A stretch of 8,747 nt of DNA from Deltaproteobacteria bacterium. GTDB taxonomy: Bacteria > Myxococcota_A > UBA796 > UBA9615. A program made the translations under genes and the position numbers. The DNA lies in the NCBI GenBank assembly GCA_029261955.1, contig JAJDAI010000948.1:1-8747 (forward strand), read 5' to 3'. Below are positions 1 to 6,854 of the stretch, in pieces (position 1 is the stretch's first letter; every line of letters begins with the position of its first letter). The notes under the pieces were generated by a model. The model saw nothing but the letters and a program-made list of their open reading frames with translations, did not search any database and had not been told where the DNA came from.

Positions 1-34
1 AGCGAGGCGTGCTCTGAGCGCTATCCTGCGCCGC

Positions 35-1123
35 ATGAAGCCCCTTCTCCTGCTCGTGTTCCTGATCGGCTGCCCCCTCGGCGACGACGACGATTCCGCC
101 CCCGAAGGCGTCGATCCCCTGTCCTGGTCCGTGGACGAGGCCGGCCCCTTCCAGGTCGGCTACCGCACCTGGGAGCACACCTACACCGCCCCGGGCGGCG
201 TCGGCGAACGGACCATCCCCATGGCCATGTGGTTTCCCACCGAGGAGACCTCGGGCGCGCCGGTCACCTACGAGTCGCTCTTCCCCGACGCGCAGTCCTT
301 CGGCAACGCCATCGCCGCGGCCCCGGTGCACGAGGGCGGCTACCCGGTGCACCTCTACAGCCACGGCCACCAGGGCTTCGCGGGCTCGAGCTCGTTCCTG
401 GCCCGCCACCTGGCGACGCACGGCTGGGTCACCATCGCGCCCGACCACATCGGCAACACCTTCCTGACCAACACCGACCCGCGCGCCACCGCGATCTACT
501 TCCTGCGGGGCACGGACTCCTCGGCGGCCCTCGACGCGTTGGACGAGGTGGGCACGGGCTTCCTGGCCGGCACCCCGAACACGGCGGAGGTCCTGCTCAG
601 CGGACACAGCTTCGGCACCCACACGGTGTGGAGCACGGGCGGCGGAACCTGGGACTACGACACCATCGAGGCGAACTGCGCGGCTGACGACATCGGCGAC
701 GGCACCGGCTGCACACCGGAGGAGCTGTCGGTGTTCGCCGAGGGGGTCGAGGACTCCCGGGTCGTCTCGCTGCTTCCCCTCGCGGGCGCGCCCTCCAACG
801 GGTGGTTCGGCCCCGACGGCATCCTCGACGTGCAGCACCCGGTCTTCAACATGACCGGCTCGGAGGACCCGCGGAGCGGCCAGGAGATGTGGGAGCGCAC
901 GGAGTCGCTGGACGACTACAGCTGGATCGACATCGAGGGCGGCTGCCACCAGCTCTTCGCCCTGGGCGCCTGCGACCAGGTCCCCAGCCAGGAGGGCTTC
1001 GACATCATCGGCACCTACAGCCTGGCCTTCGCGCGCAAGACGGTGCTCGGCGACACCAGCGTCAGCGACATCCTCGACGGCACGACCCCCGTCTCCGACC
1101 GGGTCACCCTCTACACCCGCTAG
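35..1123 (+). CDS. Lipoprotein alpha/beta hydrolase (PAF-acetylhydrolase / dienelactone hydrolase-like)
   Basis: Predicted lipid-anchored serine hydrolase of 362 residues, acting at the outer membrane or in the periplasm; the substrate cannot be read from the sequence. Residues 1-12 form a very short signal peptide ending in the lipobox LIGC (lipidated Cys13), followed by an Asp-rich linker (GDDDDS, 16-21). The fold signature is complete: an oxyanion-hole strand HLYSHG (106-111), then LARHLATHGW and a DHIGNT turn (137-142) typical of PAF-acetylhydrolase II/COG4188 proteins, the nucleophile elbow GHSFG with Ser192, a probable acid Asp278 in the TGSEDP turn, and the catalytic His305 in GGCHQLF. 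The ATG is chosen because it gives the signal peptide. The frame is open upstream to base 2 and no clear Shine-Dalgarno is visible. Its stop abuts the palindromic repeat pair. Enzyme class is fairly sure; exact activity (esterase, lipase, polyesterase, phospholipase) is unknown. Confidence 0.88.
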   Translation: MKPLLLLVFLIGCPLGDDDDSAPEGVDPLSWSVDEAGPFQVGYRTWEHTYTAPGGVGERTIPMAMWFPTEETSGAPVTYESLFPDAQSFGNAIAAAPVHEGGYPVHLYSHGHQGFAGSSSFLARHLATHGWVTIAPDHIGNTFLTNTDPRATAIYFLRGTDSSAALDALDEVGTGFLAGTPNTAEVLLSGHSFGTHTVWSTGGGTWDYDTIEANCAADDIGDGTGCTPEELSVFAEGVEDSRVVSLLPLAGAPSNGWFGPDGILDVQHPVFNMTGSEDPRSGQEMWERTESLDDYSWIDIEGGCHQLFALGACDQVPSQEGFDIIGTYSLAFARKTVLGDTSVSDILDGTTPVSDRVTLYTR

Positions 1124-1158
1124 ATGAAAACCCCGGTGTCAGACACCGCGGCTTTCAT
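1124..1158. repeat. Palindromic repeat unit 1 (35 bp, core GGTGTCAGACACC)
   Basis: A 35-bp near-perfect palindrome centred on A1141. The arms begin ATGAAA and end TTTCAT, with the 13-bp core at 1135-1147. Only two of the 17 base pairs mismatch (1130/1152 and 1133/1149). It starts on the base after the hydrolase stop codon. Transcribed from either strand it would fold into a long hairpin, so it may end or protect the 3' ends of the two convergent mRNAs. There is no clear T-tract, so it is not a canonical intrinsic terminator. Confidence 0.85.
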
Positions 1159-1193
1159 CTGCACACTGCGGTGTCAGACACCGCGGCCTTCAT
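1159..1193. repeat. Palindromic repeat unit 2 (35 bp, core GGTGTCAGACACC)
   Basis: This is a head-to-tail copy of the unit at 1124-1158, exactly 35 bp downstream and centred on A1176. The core and the following GCGG are identical and the right arm ends CTTCAT. Over the 35 positions 29 match unit 1, with most differences in the left arm, so the perfect palindrome here is shorter (1168-1184). It ends on the base before the kinase stop codon (TGA on the minus strand, 1194-1196). Confidence 0.82.
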
Positions 1194-4100
1194 TCACCAG
1201 GCGTCGTCGTGCACCGGCGGCTCGGAGCCTTCGAGCAGGTCCACGACCACCTCGACGTGGCGGGCCTCGTCGTCCCGCCCCAGGCGGCGGAGCTGGCGCG
1301 AGGCGAGGGTGTAGGCGGCGCGGGCCCGGCCCTTCTCGTCGATCTCGCGGGCTCGGTCGCCGGCCATCCGGGCACCGTTGGCGATGTCGGGGTCGATGTA
1401 GCCCGTGCCCTCCAGCAGGCGCTGGGCTTCACGCAGGTGCCGGTCGAAGCCGGCCAGATCACCCAGGGCGATCACCGGCGCCAGCAGCAGGACGTGCAGC
1501 GTGCCCTGCATCGGCGCCAGGCCCTGGCGGTCGAAGATGGACAGCGCCGACTCGAGCACCTCGCAGGCCTCCGCCCAGCGCTCCTGGGCTGCGAGCATCT
1601 GGCCGAGGTTGGCCACCGGGTAGACGGCGTGCACCGCCCCGAGGGCCAGGAGCCGACCGCGCGCCTGGCGGTAGAAACCCTCGGCTTCGGCCAGCCGCTC
1701 CTGCCCGCGCAAGGTGTCGCCGAGGTCGTTCAGGGTCGAGGCCTGCTCCCAGCGCATGTTGTGCGCGGCGTAGATCTCGTTGGCTGAGCGGAACATCAGC
1801 TCGGCGTCGTCGTAGCGCGAGGCGTGCACCCAGCTCCGCCCCAGCCCCACGCGGCAGTTGGCGGCGCCGACGATGTCGCCGCTCTCCACGCAGCCCTTGA
1901 GGGCTTCGAGGAAGACGGCCTCGCTCTCCTCGAGGTCGCCGCGGACCCGCAGCGCGTAGCCGAGGCTGCGGCGGCAATCGACGAGCAGCTGCCCATCCCA
2001 CAGCTCCTGCGCTGCCTGCTCGGCGCTGCGCAGGTGGCGCCAGGCCGACAGGGCGTCTCCGCGCAGCAGCGCATCCAGGCCGCGCTCGCGGTCCACATGC
2101 ACGCCGATGCGCTCCCAGCCCGAGAGCACGACGTAGGGCACGCAGCGATCGACCCACTTGCGGGCCTCGTCGAAGTGTCCGCGCATGCGGTGGCTGTAGA
2201 TGCGCGCCACCCAGCCCTCGCCCCAGCGCACGTCGTCGGCGCCGAGGCCCCGCCGCTCCATCGCCTGGTCCCGCAGGTCGAGCAGCCACTCCGCGTACTG
2301 GTACTCGCCGCGCTGCATCCGGGCGTCGGCGCCGCGCAGCAGGGGATCGAGGGCGTCCTCCAGGTCCGCCGCCGTGCCCGAGGCGAGCAGGTGCCGGCCC
2401 CGCCGCTCGGCCGCCAGCGGCCCCGGCTCCTGGGCGAGCATGCGCGCGCAGGCCCGGTGCTGAAGCTCCAGCCGGCCTTCAGCCGCCGCCCCGGTCAGCA
2501 GGCCGTCCCGCAGCAGCTCGTGCACGAAGCCCCAGGCCGCCTCGGGTCCGCCGCCTTCGCACCAGGCGAGGCGTTGGCTGATCAGCAGCTCCACCAGCTC
2601 CCAGGGAGGCTGCGTGCCCGCCATCAGGCAGAGCTTCTTCCACTCGGCGCCGTCGACCTCCAGGCCCAGCACCGCGGCCAGCTCCACCGCGAGCCGCTGT
2701 GCCCGCGGGCGCCCCTTGAGCGCGCGCTCGAGCCGCCAGGACCAGAGCTGCTCCACCTCCTTCGGCAGCACCTCGTCCTCGGAACGCAGGACGAAGCCGC
2801 GCTCGCTGGGCTCCAGCAGGCGCCGGTCCACCCAGTCCTCCACCAGCTGGACCGCGAACTGCGGGTTGCCCGCCGTGGCGTCCTGAGCCCGCTTCGCGAG
2901 GTTGTGCTCCAGACCCAGCATCTGGCGCAGCAGCACCGACGACTCGGCCGAAGCCAGCGGCCCGAGGACCACCCGCCCGACTTCGGGGCGCTCGCTGAGC
3001 ACGGCGAGGTGCTCGGCCGTCAGGGCGCCGCGGTGGGTGTCCTCGTCGCGCACCGTCAGCAGGATCAGGGCCGGCATGGGCTGCCCCACCGGCGGCTCCA
3101 GCAGGTGCTGCACCAGGACCAGGGTCTCCGTGGCCCACTGGGCGTCGTCGACCAGCACGATGGGCACCCGGCCGCTCGCCACGCGCTGGACGAAGCGGCG
3201 GACCAGCTCGAAGCGCTCCTGCGGCGCCTTCAGGCGCAGGACCGGGCCGTAGCGACCGGGCGGGCTGGCGGGGTCCTCGGTGCCGGGTGAGACCAGCTCG
3301 GTCAGGTCTTCCCACTCGTCGGCCTCGTCCGCGCCGAGGGCCTGGAGCCGCTCCTGCAAGGCGCGACCGACGGCCTCCCGGGGCATGCCGCCGAGGCGGA
3401 GGAAGCGCGAGACCAGGCCGCCGAGCCCGCTCCGCGCCGAGGGGCCGGGGCTGTGGGTCGCGTGCAGGATCGTCGCGAGCCCCAGCTCGTCCGCACGCTC
3501 CCCGAGCCAGCGCGCGAGCCGCGTCTTGCCGAAGCCAGCGGGCCCCTCGATGAGCATCGCCGCGGGCTGACCCGTCTCACGCACCCGTTCCAGGGCATCC
3601 CAGAGGATCGAGCGCTCCACCTCGCGCCCCACCAGAGGCAGGGTCCGCAGCCCCGACAGGCCCAGGGCCGGCCCCCAGAGCAGGCCCCGGTCCGCCGCCT
3701 CGTCGCTGCCGAGCCGCCAGCTGCGCGGAAAAGGGATGTTGGCGGGGCCGAAGGTCTCGGGGTCGATCTGGTCGAGGGCCCGCAGGGCGTGCAGCGCGTC
3801 GGCGGCCCGCTGGAAGCGCGCTTCGGGCTTCTTCTGGAGCAGGCGGCGCAGCCAGAGCTCGAAGCTGCGGGGCACGTCCATGGCCGCCTCGAAGCGCGGC
3901 AGGGGCGAGGCGAGGTGCGCGCGCGCGAAGGCGTCGAAGGAGCCCGCTCCCTGGAAGGGCGCCGCGCCCGTGGCCAATGCCCAGGCGAGGCAGCCCACGG
4001 CGTAGAGATCGGTCCAGGGCCCCAGCGCCCACCAGGCCCCCTGGAACTGCTCGGGCGCCATGTAGGTGGGGGTGCCCACGAGCAGGTCCTCGTGCTGGCG

Positions 4101-4619
4101 GCGATCCCGGTCGAGCACGTGGGACAGCCCGAAGTCGACGAGCTTCAGGCCCGAGGGCCGCCCGTTCCAGATGATGTTCCCGGGCTTGATGTCCCGGTGC
4201 ACGAGGCCGCGCGCGTGGGCGTGAGCCAAGGCCTGGAGCAGCCGCTCCAGCAGCCCCAGCAGCAGGGGCCAGTCCACCTGCCCCTTCCAGGCGCTCAGCT
4301 CGTCGCCCTGGATGAACTCCATGACGAGGTAGGGCGTGCCGGCGGCCAGCCGCGATCCGCTGGCCTCCTCCTCTTCGGCCGTGACCTCGCCCTGGTCGAG
4401 CACCGCGACGATGTTGGGGTGGTCCAGCGCCGCGATCGCCCGGACCTCGTTGCGGAAGGCGGCCCGGAACTCGCTCTGCCGCGCGTACTCCCAGGTCAGC
4501 ATCTTGACCGCGACGGCCATGCCGCTGCGCCGGTGCCGCCCACGCCACACGACGCCCATGGCGCCCTCCCCGACGGGGGCGTCCAGATCGAAGGCTGACA
4601 GCGTGATGGGCTCGGTCAC
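1194..4619 (-). CDS. Ser/Thr protein kinase - AAA/STAND ATPase - TPR fusion (PknK-like architecture)
   Basis: A large cytoplasmic signalling protein of 1141 residues counted from the GTG at 4619. An N-terminal Hanks-type kinase (about 9-275) has every key element: Gly loop GEGAMG (17-22), Lys39, helix-C Glu58, HRDIKPGN with catalytic Asp143, DFG (162-164) and APE (188-190). It should therefore be active. A STAND-like ATPase follows (about 329-600): LVGRE, Walker A GPAGFGKT (359-366), Walker B IVLVDDAQW (487-495) and the GNP motif (584-586). The C-terminal half is helical and includes four TPRs with a 40-residue period (Leu-Gly at 886, 926, 966 and 1005). There is no transmembrane segment and no DNA-binding domain that I recognise. 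In known multidomain kinases of this type the TPR/ATPase part senses or scaffolds and the kinase signals; the input and targets here are unknown. The frame extends upstream to a GTG at 4676, but that codon lies inside a palindromic repeat. Confidence 0.93.
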   Translation of the reverse strand: MTEPITLSAFDLDAPVGEGAMGVVWRGRHRRSGMAVAVKMLTWEYARQSEFRAAFRNEVRAIAALDHPNIVAVLDQGEVTAEEEEASGSRLAAGTPYLVMEFIQGDELSAWKGQVDWPLLLGLLERLLQALAHAHARGLVHRDIKPGNIIWNGRPSGLKLVDFGLSHVLDRDRRQHEDLLVGTPTYMAPEQFQGAWWALGPWTDLYAVGCLAWALATGAAPFQGAGSFDAFARAHLASPLPRFEAAMDVPRSFELWLRRLLQKKPEARFQRAADALHALRALDQIDPETFGPANIPFPRSWRLGSDEAADRGLLWGPALGLSGLRTLPLVGREVERSILWDALERVRETGQPAAMLIEGPAGFGKTRLARWLGERADELGLATILHATHSPGPSARSGLGGLVSRFLRLGGMPREAVGRALQERLQALGADEADEWEDLTELVSPGTEDPASPPGRYGPVLRLKAPQERFELVRRFVQRVASGRVPIVLVDDAQWATETLVLVQHLLEPPVGQPMPALILLTVRDEDTHRGALTAEHLAVLSERPEVGRVVLGPLASAESSVLLRQMLGLEHNLAKRAQDATAGNPQFAVQLVEDWVDRRLLEPSERGFVLRSEDEVLPKEVEQLWSWRLERALKGRPRAQRLAVELAAVLGLEVDGAEWKKLCLMAGTQPPWELVELLISQRLAWCEGGGPEAAWGFVHELLRDGLLTGAAAEGRLELQHRACARMLAQEPGPLAAERRGRHLLASGTAADLEDALDPLLRGADARMQRGEYQYAEWLLDLRDQAMERRGLGADDVRWGEGWVARIYSHRMRGHFDEARKWVDRCVPYVVLSGWERIGVHVDRERGLDALLRGDALSAWRHLRSAEQAAQELWDGQLLVDCRRSLGYALRVRGDLEESEAVFLEALKGCVESGDIVGAANCRVGLGRSWVHASRYDDAELMFRSANEIYAAHNMRWEQASTLNDLGDTLRGQERLAEAEGFYRQARGRLLALGAVHAVYPVANLGQMLAAQERWAEACEVLESALSIFDRQGLAPMQGTLHVLLLAPVIALGDLAGFDRHLREAQRLLEGTGYIDPDIANGARMAGDRAREIDEKGRARAAYTLASRQLRRLGRDDEARHVEVVVDLLEGSEPPVHDDAW

Positions 4620-4628
4620 AGAGGCGGG

Positions 4629-4634
4629 AGTATA
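4629..4634 (-). promoter_or_regulatory. Candidate -10 box (TATACT) of the kinase gene, near-leaderless
   Basis: On the minus strand TATACT stands 9 nt before the GTG at 4619, which would put the transcription start within about 2-3 nt of the start codon. No Shine-Dalgarno-like purine run precedes this GTG (the nine bases are CCCGCCTCT), which fits translation of a leaderless mRNA. I see no convincing -35 box at the usual distance, so the promoter call stays tentative. Confidence 0.4.
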
Positions 4635-4653
4635 GGGCGTGGGGTGTCCGAAA

Positions 4654-4688
4654 ATGAGCGCGCCGGTGTCAGACACCGGGGTGTTCGA
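4654..4688. repeat. Palindromic repeat unit 3 (core GGTGTCAGACACC)
   Basis: The same 13-bp core as at 1135-1147 occurs at 4665-4677. The perfect palindrome is CCGGTGTCAGACACCGG (4663-4679), centred on A4671. Taking the same 35-bp frame as units 1 and 2, the left arm again begins ATGA, while the right arm differs. It lies upstream of the kinase promoter candidate, in the gap between two same-direction genes. Confidence 0.78.
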
Positions 4689-4690
4689 AC

Positions 4691-4703
4691 GGGGTCAGAC
4701 CCC
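4691..4703. repeat. Palindromic repeat, variant core GGGGTCAGACCCC
   Basis: A perfect 13-bp palindrome centred on A4697, 26 bp from the centre of the unit at 4654-4688. It differs from the other core only in the symmetric third position (GGG...CCC instead of GGT...ACC), so all four copies in the window share GG-K-GTCAGAC-M-CC. The compensated change suggests that pairing, not the exact sequence, is conserved. Confidence 0.72.
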
Positions 4704-4794
4704 ACCTGGTCCATCTGGGCCCCAAGCGAAGGCCCCCACCCTGGAAGACCAGAGCGGGGGCACTTCGGACCGCTTTGAGAGCGGAGGGGACTCG

Positions 4795-6612
4795 CTACAG
4801 GTTGCAGCTGAAGGTCGGAACCTGCAGGCACTCACCGTTCTGGCTGAAGGGGTCGTCGTCGCAGGTCCCGCCACCCGAGTTCAGGGTGTCGAGGTCCTCT
4901 TCGCCGCACATGTTCTGCTCGTTGCCGACCCGGACGGTGACGCCCGCATCGGTGACAGGCACCTCGATGCAGTACCCGCCGTTGGACTCGGTGGTGGTGC
5001 TGAAGACAGCCACGTCGTTGAACGCGTTGTCGAACACCTCGACCGGGACCATCTCAGCCTGCTGGTTGTTGATCATGACGGCACCGGAGGCACACGTCGT
5101 CTCCTGGTAGGGACGCAGGATGGCGAGGTTCGGGCAGCCGCTCTGGCAGCCCGGCAGGCCAGCCTGGGCGAACACCTGGGTGGGCTGGAAGCCAACCTCG
5201 TCGCGACCCGAGACCACGTAGACCTGGGTGGTGGTGAACACCGGGACGGCCATGCAGAAGCTGCCGTCGGCCTCGGTCTGGGACACGCCACCGTTGGGGC
5301 TGACGACCGTCTGGTCGGCGAGGCCCTGGCCCTGGCTGTCGACGACCACGCCGGAGACGCAGGTCATGATGTCGATGGGCACGGTGCCGATGTCGACGCA
5401 GTCAGCGCTGTTGCCGTCGGTGCAGGTCGCCTGCGTTCCGGTCGTGACCGGGTCGGTGCGCTGCGTGGCCGGCTGGCCGCCGATCGTGTAGCTGATGTCC
5501 AGCCACACGGTCTCGCCGTTCTTGACCTCGACACAGAAGCGGCCGTCCTGACCCGTACGACCCGTGGTCGTGTAGGTGTAGGTCAGGCCCACGGCGCGCA
5601 CGGTGGCGCCGACGCGGGGGGTGCCCTGGCTGTTGGTCACCTGGCCGCTGACGCAACCGTGGGTGGGCAGGGGCTGGTCGCAGTTCCAGCTGGAGAAGTG
5701 GGGGACCTCGAACTCCCAGTACCAGATGCCGTTGTCGTCCTGGACCAGGTTGCCGGCGCCCTCTTCGACCCACTTGCCGAGATCCTCGTCGTAGGACCAG
5801 GCGGCGACCGAGTCACCCTCGGGCACGGACGCGTTCTCGGCGTCCTGAATCTGGATGGGGAAGCGGATGGGAGCGGTGACGTCGCCGAGCTGAAGCTCCT
5901 CGCCGTTCTCGCCCCAGAGGTTGACCTGGAGCATGCCCCAGGACTCGAGGAGGACCTCGTCACCGGACTCGGTCCGGGCGCTGAAGTCACCGGGGGTGGC
6001 CAGCAGCTCGCCGCCGTTGTCCACCGGCGCGGTCACGTCGAAGAAGGTGGCCTCGACGGTGATGGAGCCGTCGTAGATGGAGCCTTCGGCGTCCACGAAG
6101 TTGGCGGGCGGCAGCATCACTTCGGCGTTGCGCTCGCTCACCACGAAGGCGAGGCCGTCAGCGGCGTCGAAGGTGTTGGTGTAGTCCACCTCAGCCATGC
6201 GCTGGATGAGCGTGTTCTCGACCTCGTCGAGGATGTCGATGGGGGCCTGCGTCTTGGCGTAGCCCGTCTTGTAGAAGTTCACCAGGACGTGGTCCTGAGG
6301 GGTCAGGTCCAGGAAGGAGTAGCGACCGTCGTCGTCCGTCTCCGTCTCCAGGCCCGTGTCCGTCGCCACCGTCACGCCCTCGATGGGCATGCTCATCGCG
6401 TTCAGCACAACACCCGAGAGGGTCGTGCCGAGCGGGGCGTAGGGATCGTCGACGTCGTCGTCGTCGTCCGCCGTGGGGTTCGGGTTCGGGTTGCCGAGGT
6501 CGTTGCCACCGTTGCCGGTGTAACTGTCAACGGCGCAGCCGGATACCAACAGACCGGCGGCGCCAAGCACCGCTACCCAGTTGATTCGCTTGAAAGTCTC
6601 GAAAGTGGTCAT
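4795..6612 (-). CDS. Cys-rich lipoprotein with carboxypeptidase-regulatory-like repeats
   Basis: A secreted lipid-anchored protein of 605 residues. The signal peptide (1-25) ends in lipobox LVSGC (Cys26) and is followed by a Pro/Asn/Asp-rich linker with DDDDDVDD (49-56). A beta-sandwich domain of the CarboxypepD_reg type covers about 62-130 (TLSGVVL ... DDDGRYSFLDL). Residues about 150-311 resemble the FAM171-type region of other bacterial lipoproteins, ending in WSYDEDLGKWVEEG and VPHFSSWN. Three tandem repeats follow, starting at Cys320, Cys418 and Cys507, each with C-x-SG-x-V and then G-x-[FY]-C-x-x-V. All 15 cysteines other than the lipidated one lie at 311-603. The ATG at 6612 has a GGAGG 5 nt upstream; the frame is open to 6681, but the extra residues lack any signal-peptide character. 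There is no enzymatic motif, so a structural or surface-binding role is inferred; the ligand is unknown. Confidence 0.87.
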   Translation of the reverse strand: MTTFETFKRINWVAVLGAAGLLVSGCAVDSYTGNGGNDLGNPNPNPTADDDDDVDDPYAPLGTTLSGVVLNAMSMPIEGVTVATDTGLETETDDDGRYSFLDLTPQDHVLVNFYKTGYAKTQAPIDILDEVENTLIQRMAEVDYTNTFDAADGLAFVVSERNAEVMLPPANFVDAEGSIYDGSITVEATFFDVTAPVDNGGELLATPGDFSARTESGDEVLLESWGMLQVNLWGENGEELQLGDVTAPIRFPIQIQDAENASVPEGDSVAAWSYDEDLGKWVEEGAGNLVQDDNGIWYWEFEVPHFSSWNCDQPLPTHGCVSGQVTNSQGTPRVGATVRAVGLTYTYTTTGRTGQDGRFCVEVKNGETVWLDISYTIGGQPATQRTDPVTTGTQATCTDGNSADCVDIGTVPIDIMTCVSGVVVDSQGQGLADQTVVSPNGGVSQTEADGSFCMAVPVFTTTQVYVVSGRDEVGFQPTQVFAQAGLPGCQSGCPNLAILRPYQETTCASGAVMINNQQAEMVPVEVFDNAFNDVAVFSTTTESNGGYCIEVPVTDAGVTVRVGNEQNMCGEEDLDTLNSGGGTCDDDPFSQNGECLQVPTFSCNL

Positions 6613-6617
6613 GAAAT

Positions 6618-6622
6618 CCTCC
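6618..6622 (-). promoter_or_regulatory. Shine-Dalgarno GGAGG of the Cys-rich lipoprotein gene
   Basis: GGAGG on the minus strand, spaced 5 nt (ATTTC) from the ATG at 6612-6610. It decides the start in favour of the ATG that begins the lipoprotein signal peptide over the more upstream in-frame ATG at 6681. Confidence 0.8.
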
Positions 6623-6679
6623 GCGATCTCTTGGGGGCCTGCGGTCCGGTGGCCCCACCCATTCCCTGGCAGTGACGGC

Positions 6680-6709
6680 ATTCTTCCCCGGTGCTTTGCA
6701 GCGGGTCAA
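6680..6709 (-). promoter_or_regulatory. Candidate promoter of the Cys-rich lipoprotein gene
   Basis: On the minus strand TTGACC (6709-6704) is followed after 18 nt by AAGAAT (6685-6680), a 4/6 match to the -10 consensus. It would give a leader of roughly 60 nt before the ATG at 6612. The -35 overlaps the dyad at 6705-6721, which fits regulation by a bound protein. The match is modest and unproven. Confidence 0.3.
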
Positions 6710-6721
6710 CAACTTCTTGAC
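6705..6721. promoter_or_regulatory. Dyad GTCAA-N7-TTGAC (possible operator / divergent -35 element)
   Basis: Inverted repeat GTCAA (6705-6709) and TTGAC (6717-6721). The right half continues to TTGACA, a consensus -35 hexamer reading towards the gene at 6865, and the left half reads as TTGACC towards the gene at 6612. A close relative lies 67-68 bp away at 6772-6789. It could be an operator pair or back-to-back -35 boxes. Confidence 0.4.
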
Positions 6722-6771
6722 AAAAACTTTGCAGACTCATTGTGAAGCCAATGATTTCGAGCACTTGAGAC

Positions 6772-6789
6772 TGTCAACGTTTCTTGACA
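6772..6789. promoter_or_regulatory. Dyad TGTCAA-N6-TTGACA (possible operator / divergent -35 element)
   Basis: Perfect 6-bp inverted repeat around CGTTTC. Both halves are consensus -35 hexamers, one on each strand. It shares TCAAC and TTCTTGACA with the dyad at 6705-6721. At 16-18 bp downstream on the plus strand only weak -10 candidates occur (for example CCGAAT at 6806-6811), so I cannot name the promoter confidently. Confidence 0.42.
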
Positions 6790-6854
6790 TCTGGCGATCT
6801 GCGATCCGAATTGAATGAAATCCGGTGCGATCCCGTCCAGCCGGCACACCACCC

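Noticed and set aside
1124..1193. A mini CRISPR array
   Set aside because: There are only two units, directly abutting with no spacers, and the repeat is a full-length palindrome; no cas gene is nearby.
1124..1900. An ATG-started plus-strand frame beginning in palindromic unit 1
   Set aside because: Its ATG is part of the repeat arm and the protein is an Arg/Pro/Ala-rich shadow of the kinase gene.
1824..4598. Long plus-strand frames antisense to the kinase (1824-3290 and 3453-4598)
   Set aside because: They show Ala/Arg/Gln/Pro-rich composition without motifs, while the minus-strand frame carries intact kinase and Walker motifs.
4717..4784. Intrinsic terminator of the Cys-rich lipoprotein gene (hairpins 4717-4735 and 4770-4784)
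   Set aside because: The stems are only about 5 bp and no T-tract follows on the minus strand, so they are no better than expected in GC-rich DNA.
1194..6612. A defence or conflict system formed by the STAND-like kinase and the neighbouring lipoprotein
   Set aside because: No nuclease, toxin, reverse transcriptase, methylase or other effector is present, and the neighbours are ordinary envelope and glycolysis genes.
4639..6675. A 678-residue open frame on the plus strand, antisense to the Cys-rich lipoprotein
   Set aside because: It mirrors the codons of the real gene in GC-rich DNA, its translation is a low-complexity Val/Gly/Asp/His-rich string with no domain, and the opposite frame has a lipobox, a Shine-Dalgarno and recognisable domains.
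6613..6681. N-terminal extension of the Cys-rich lipoprotein from the ATG at 6681
   Set aside because: It would bury the Shine-Dalgarno and place 23 non-hydrophobic residues before an intact lipoprotein signal peptide.
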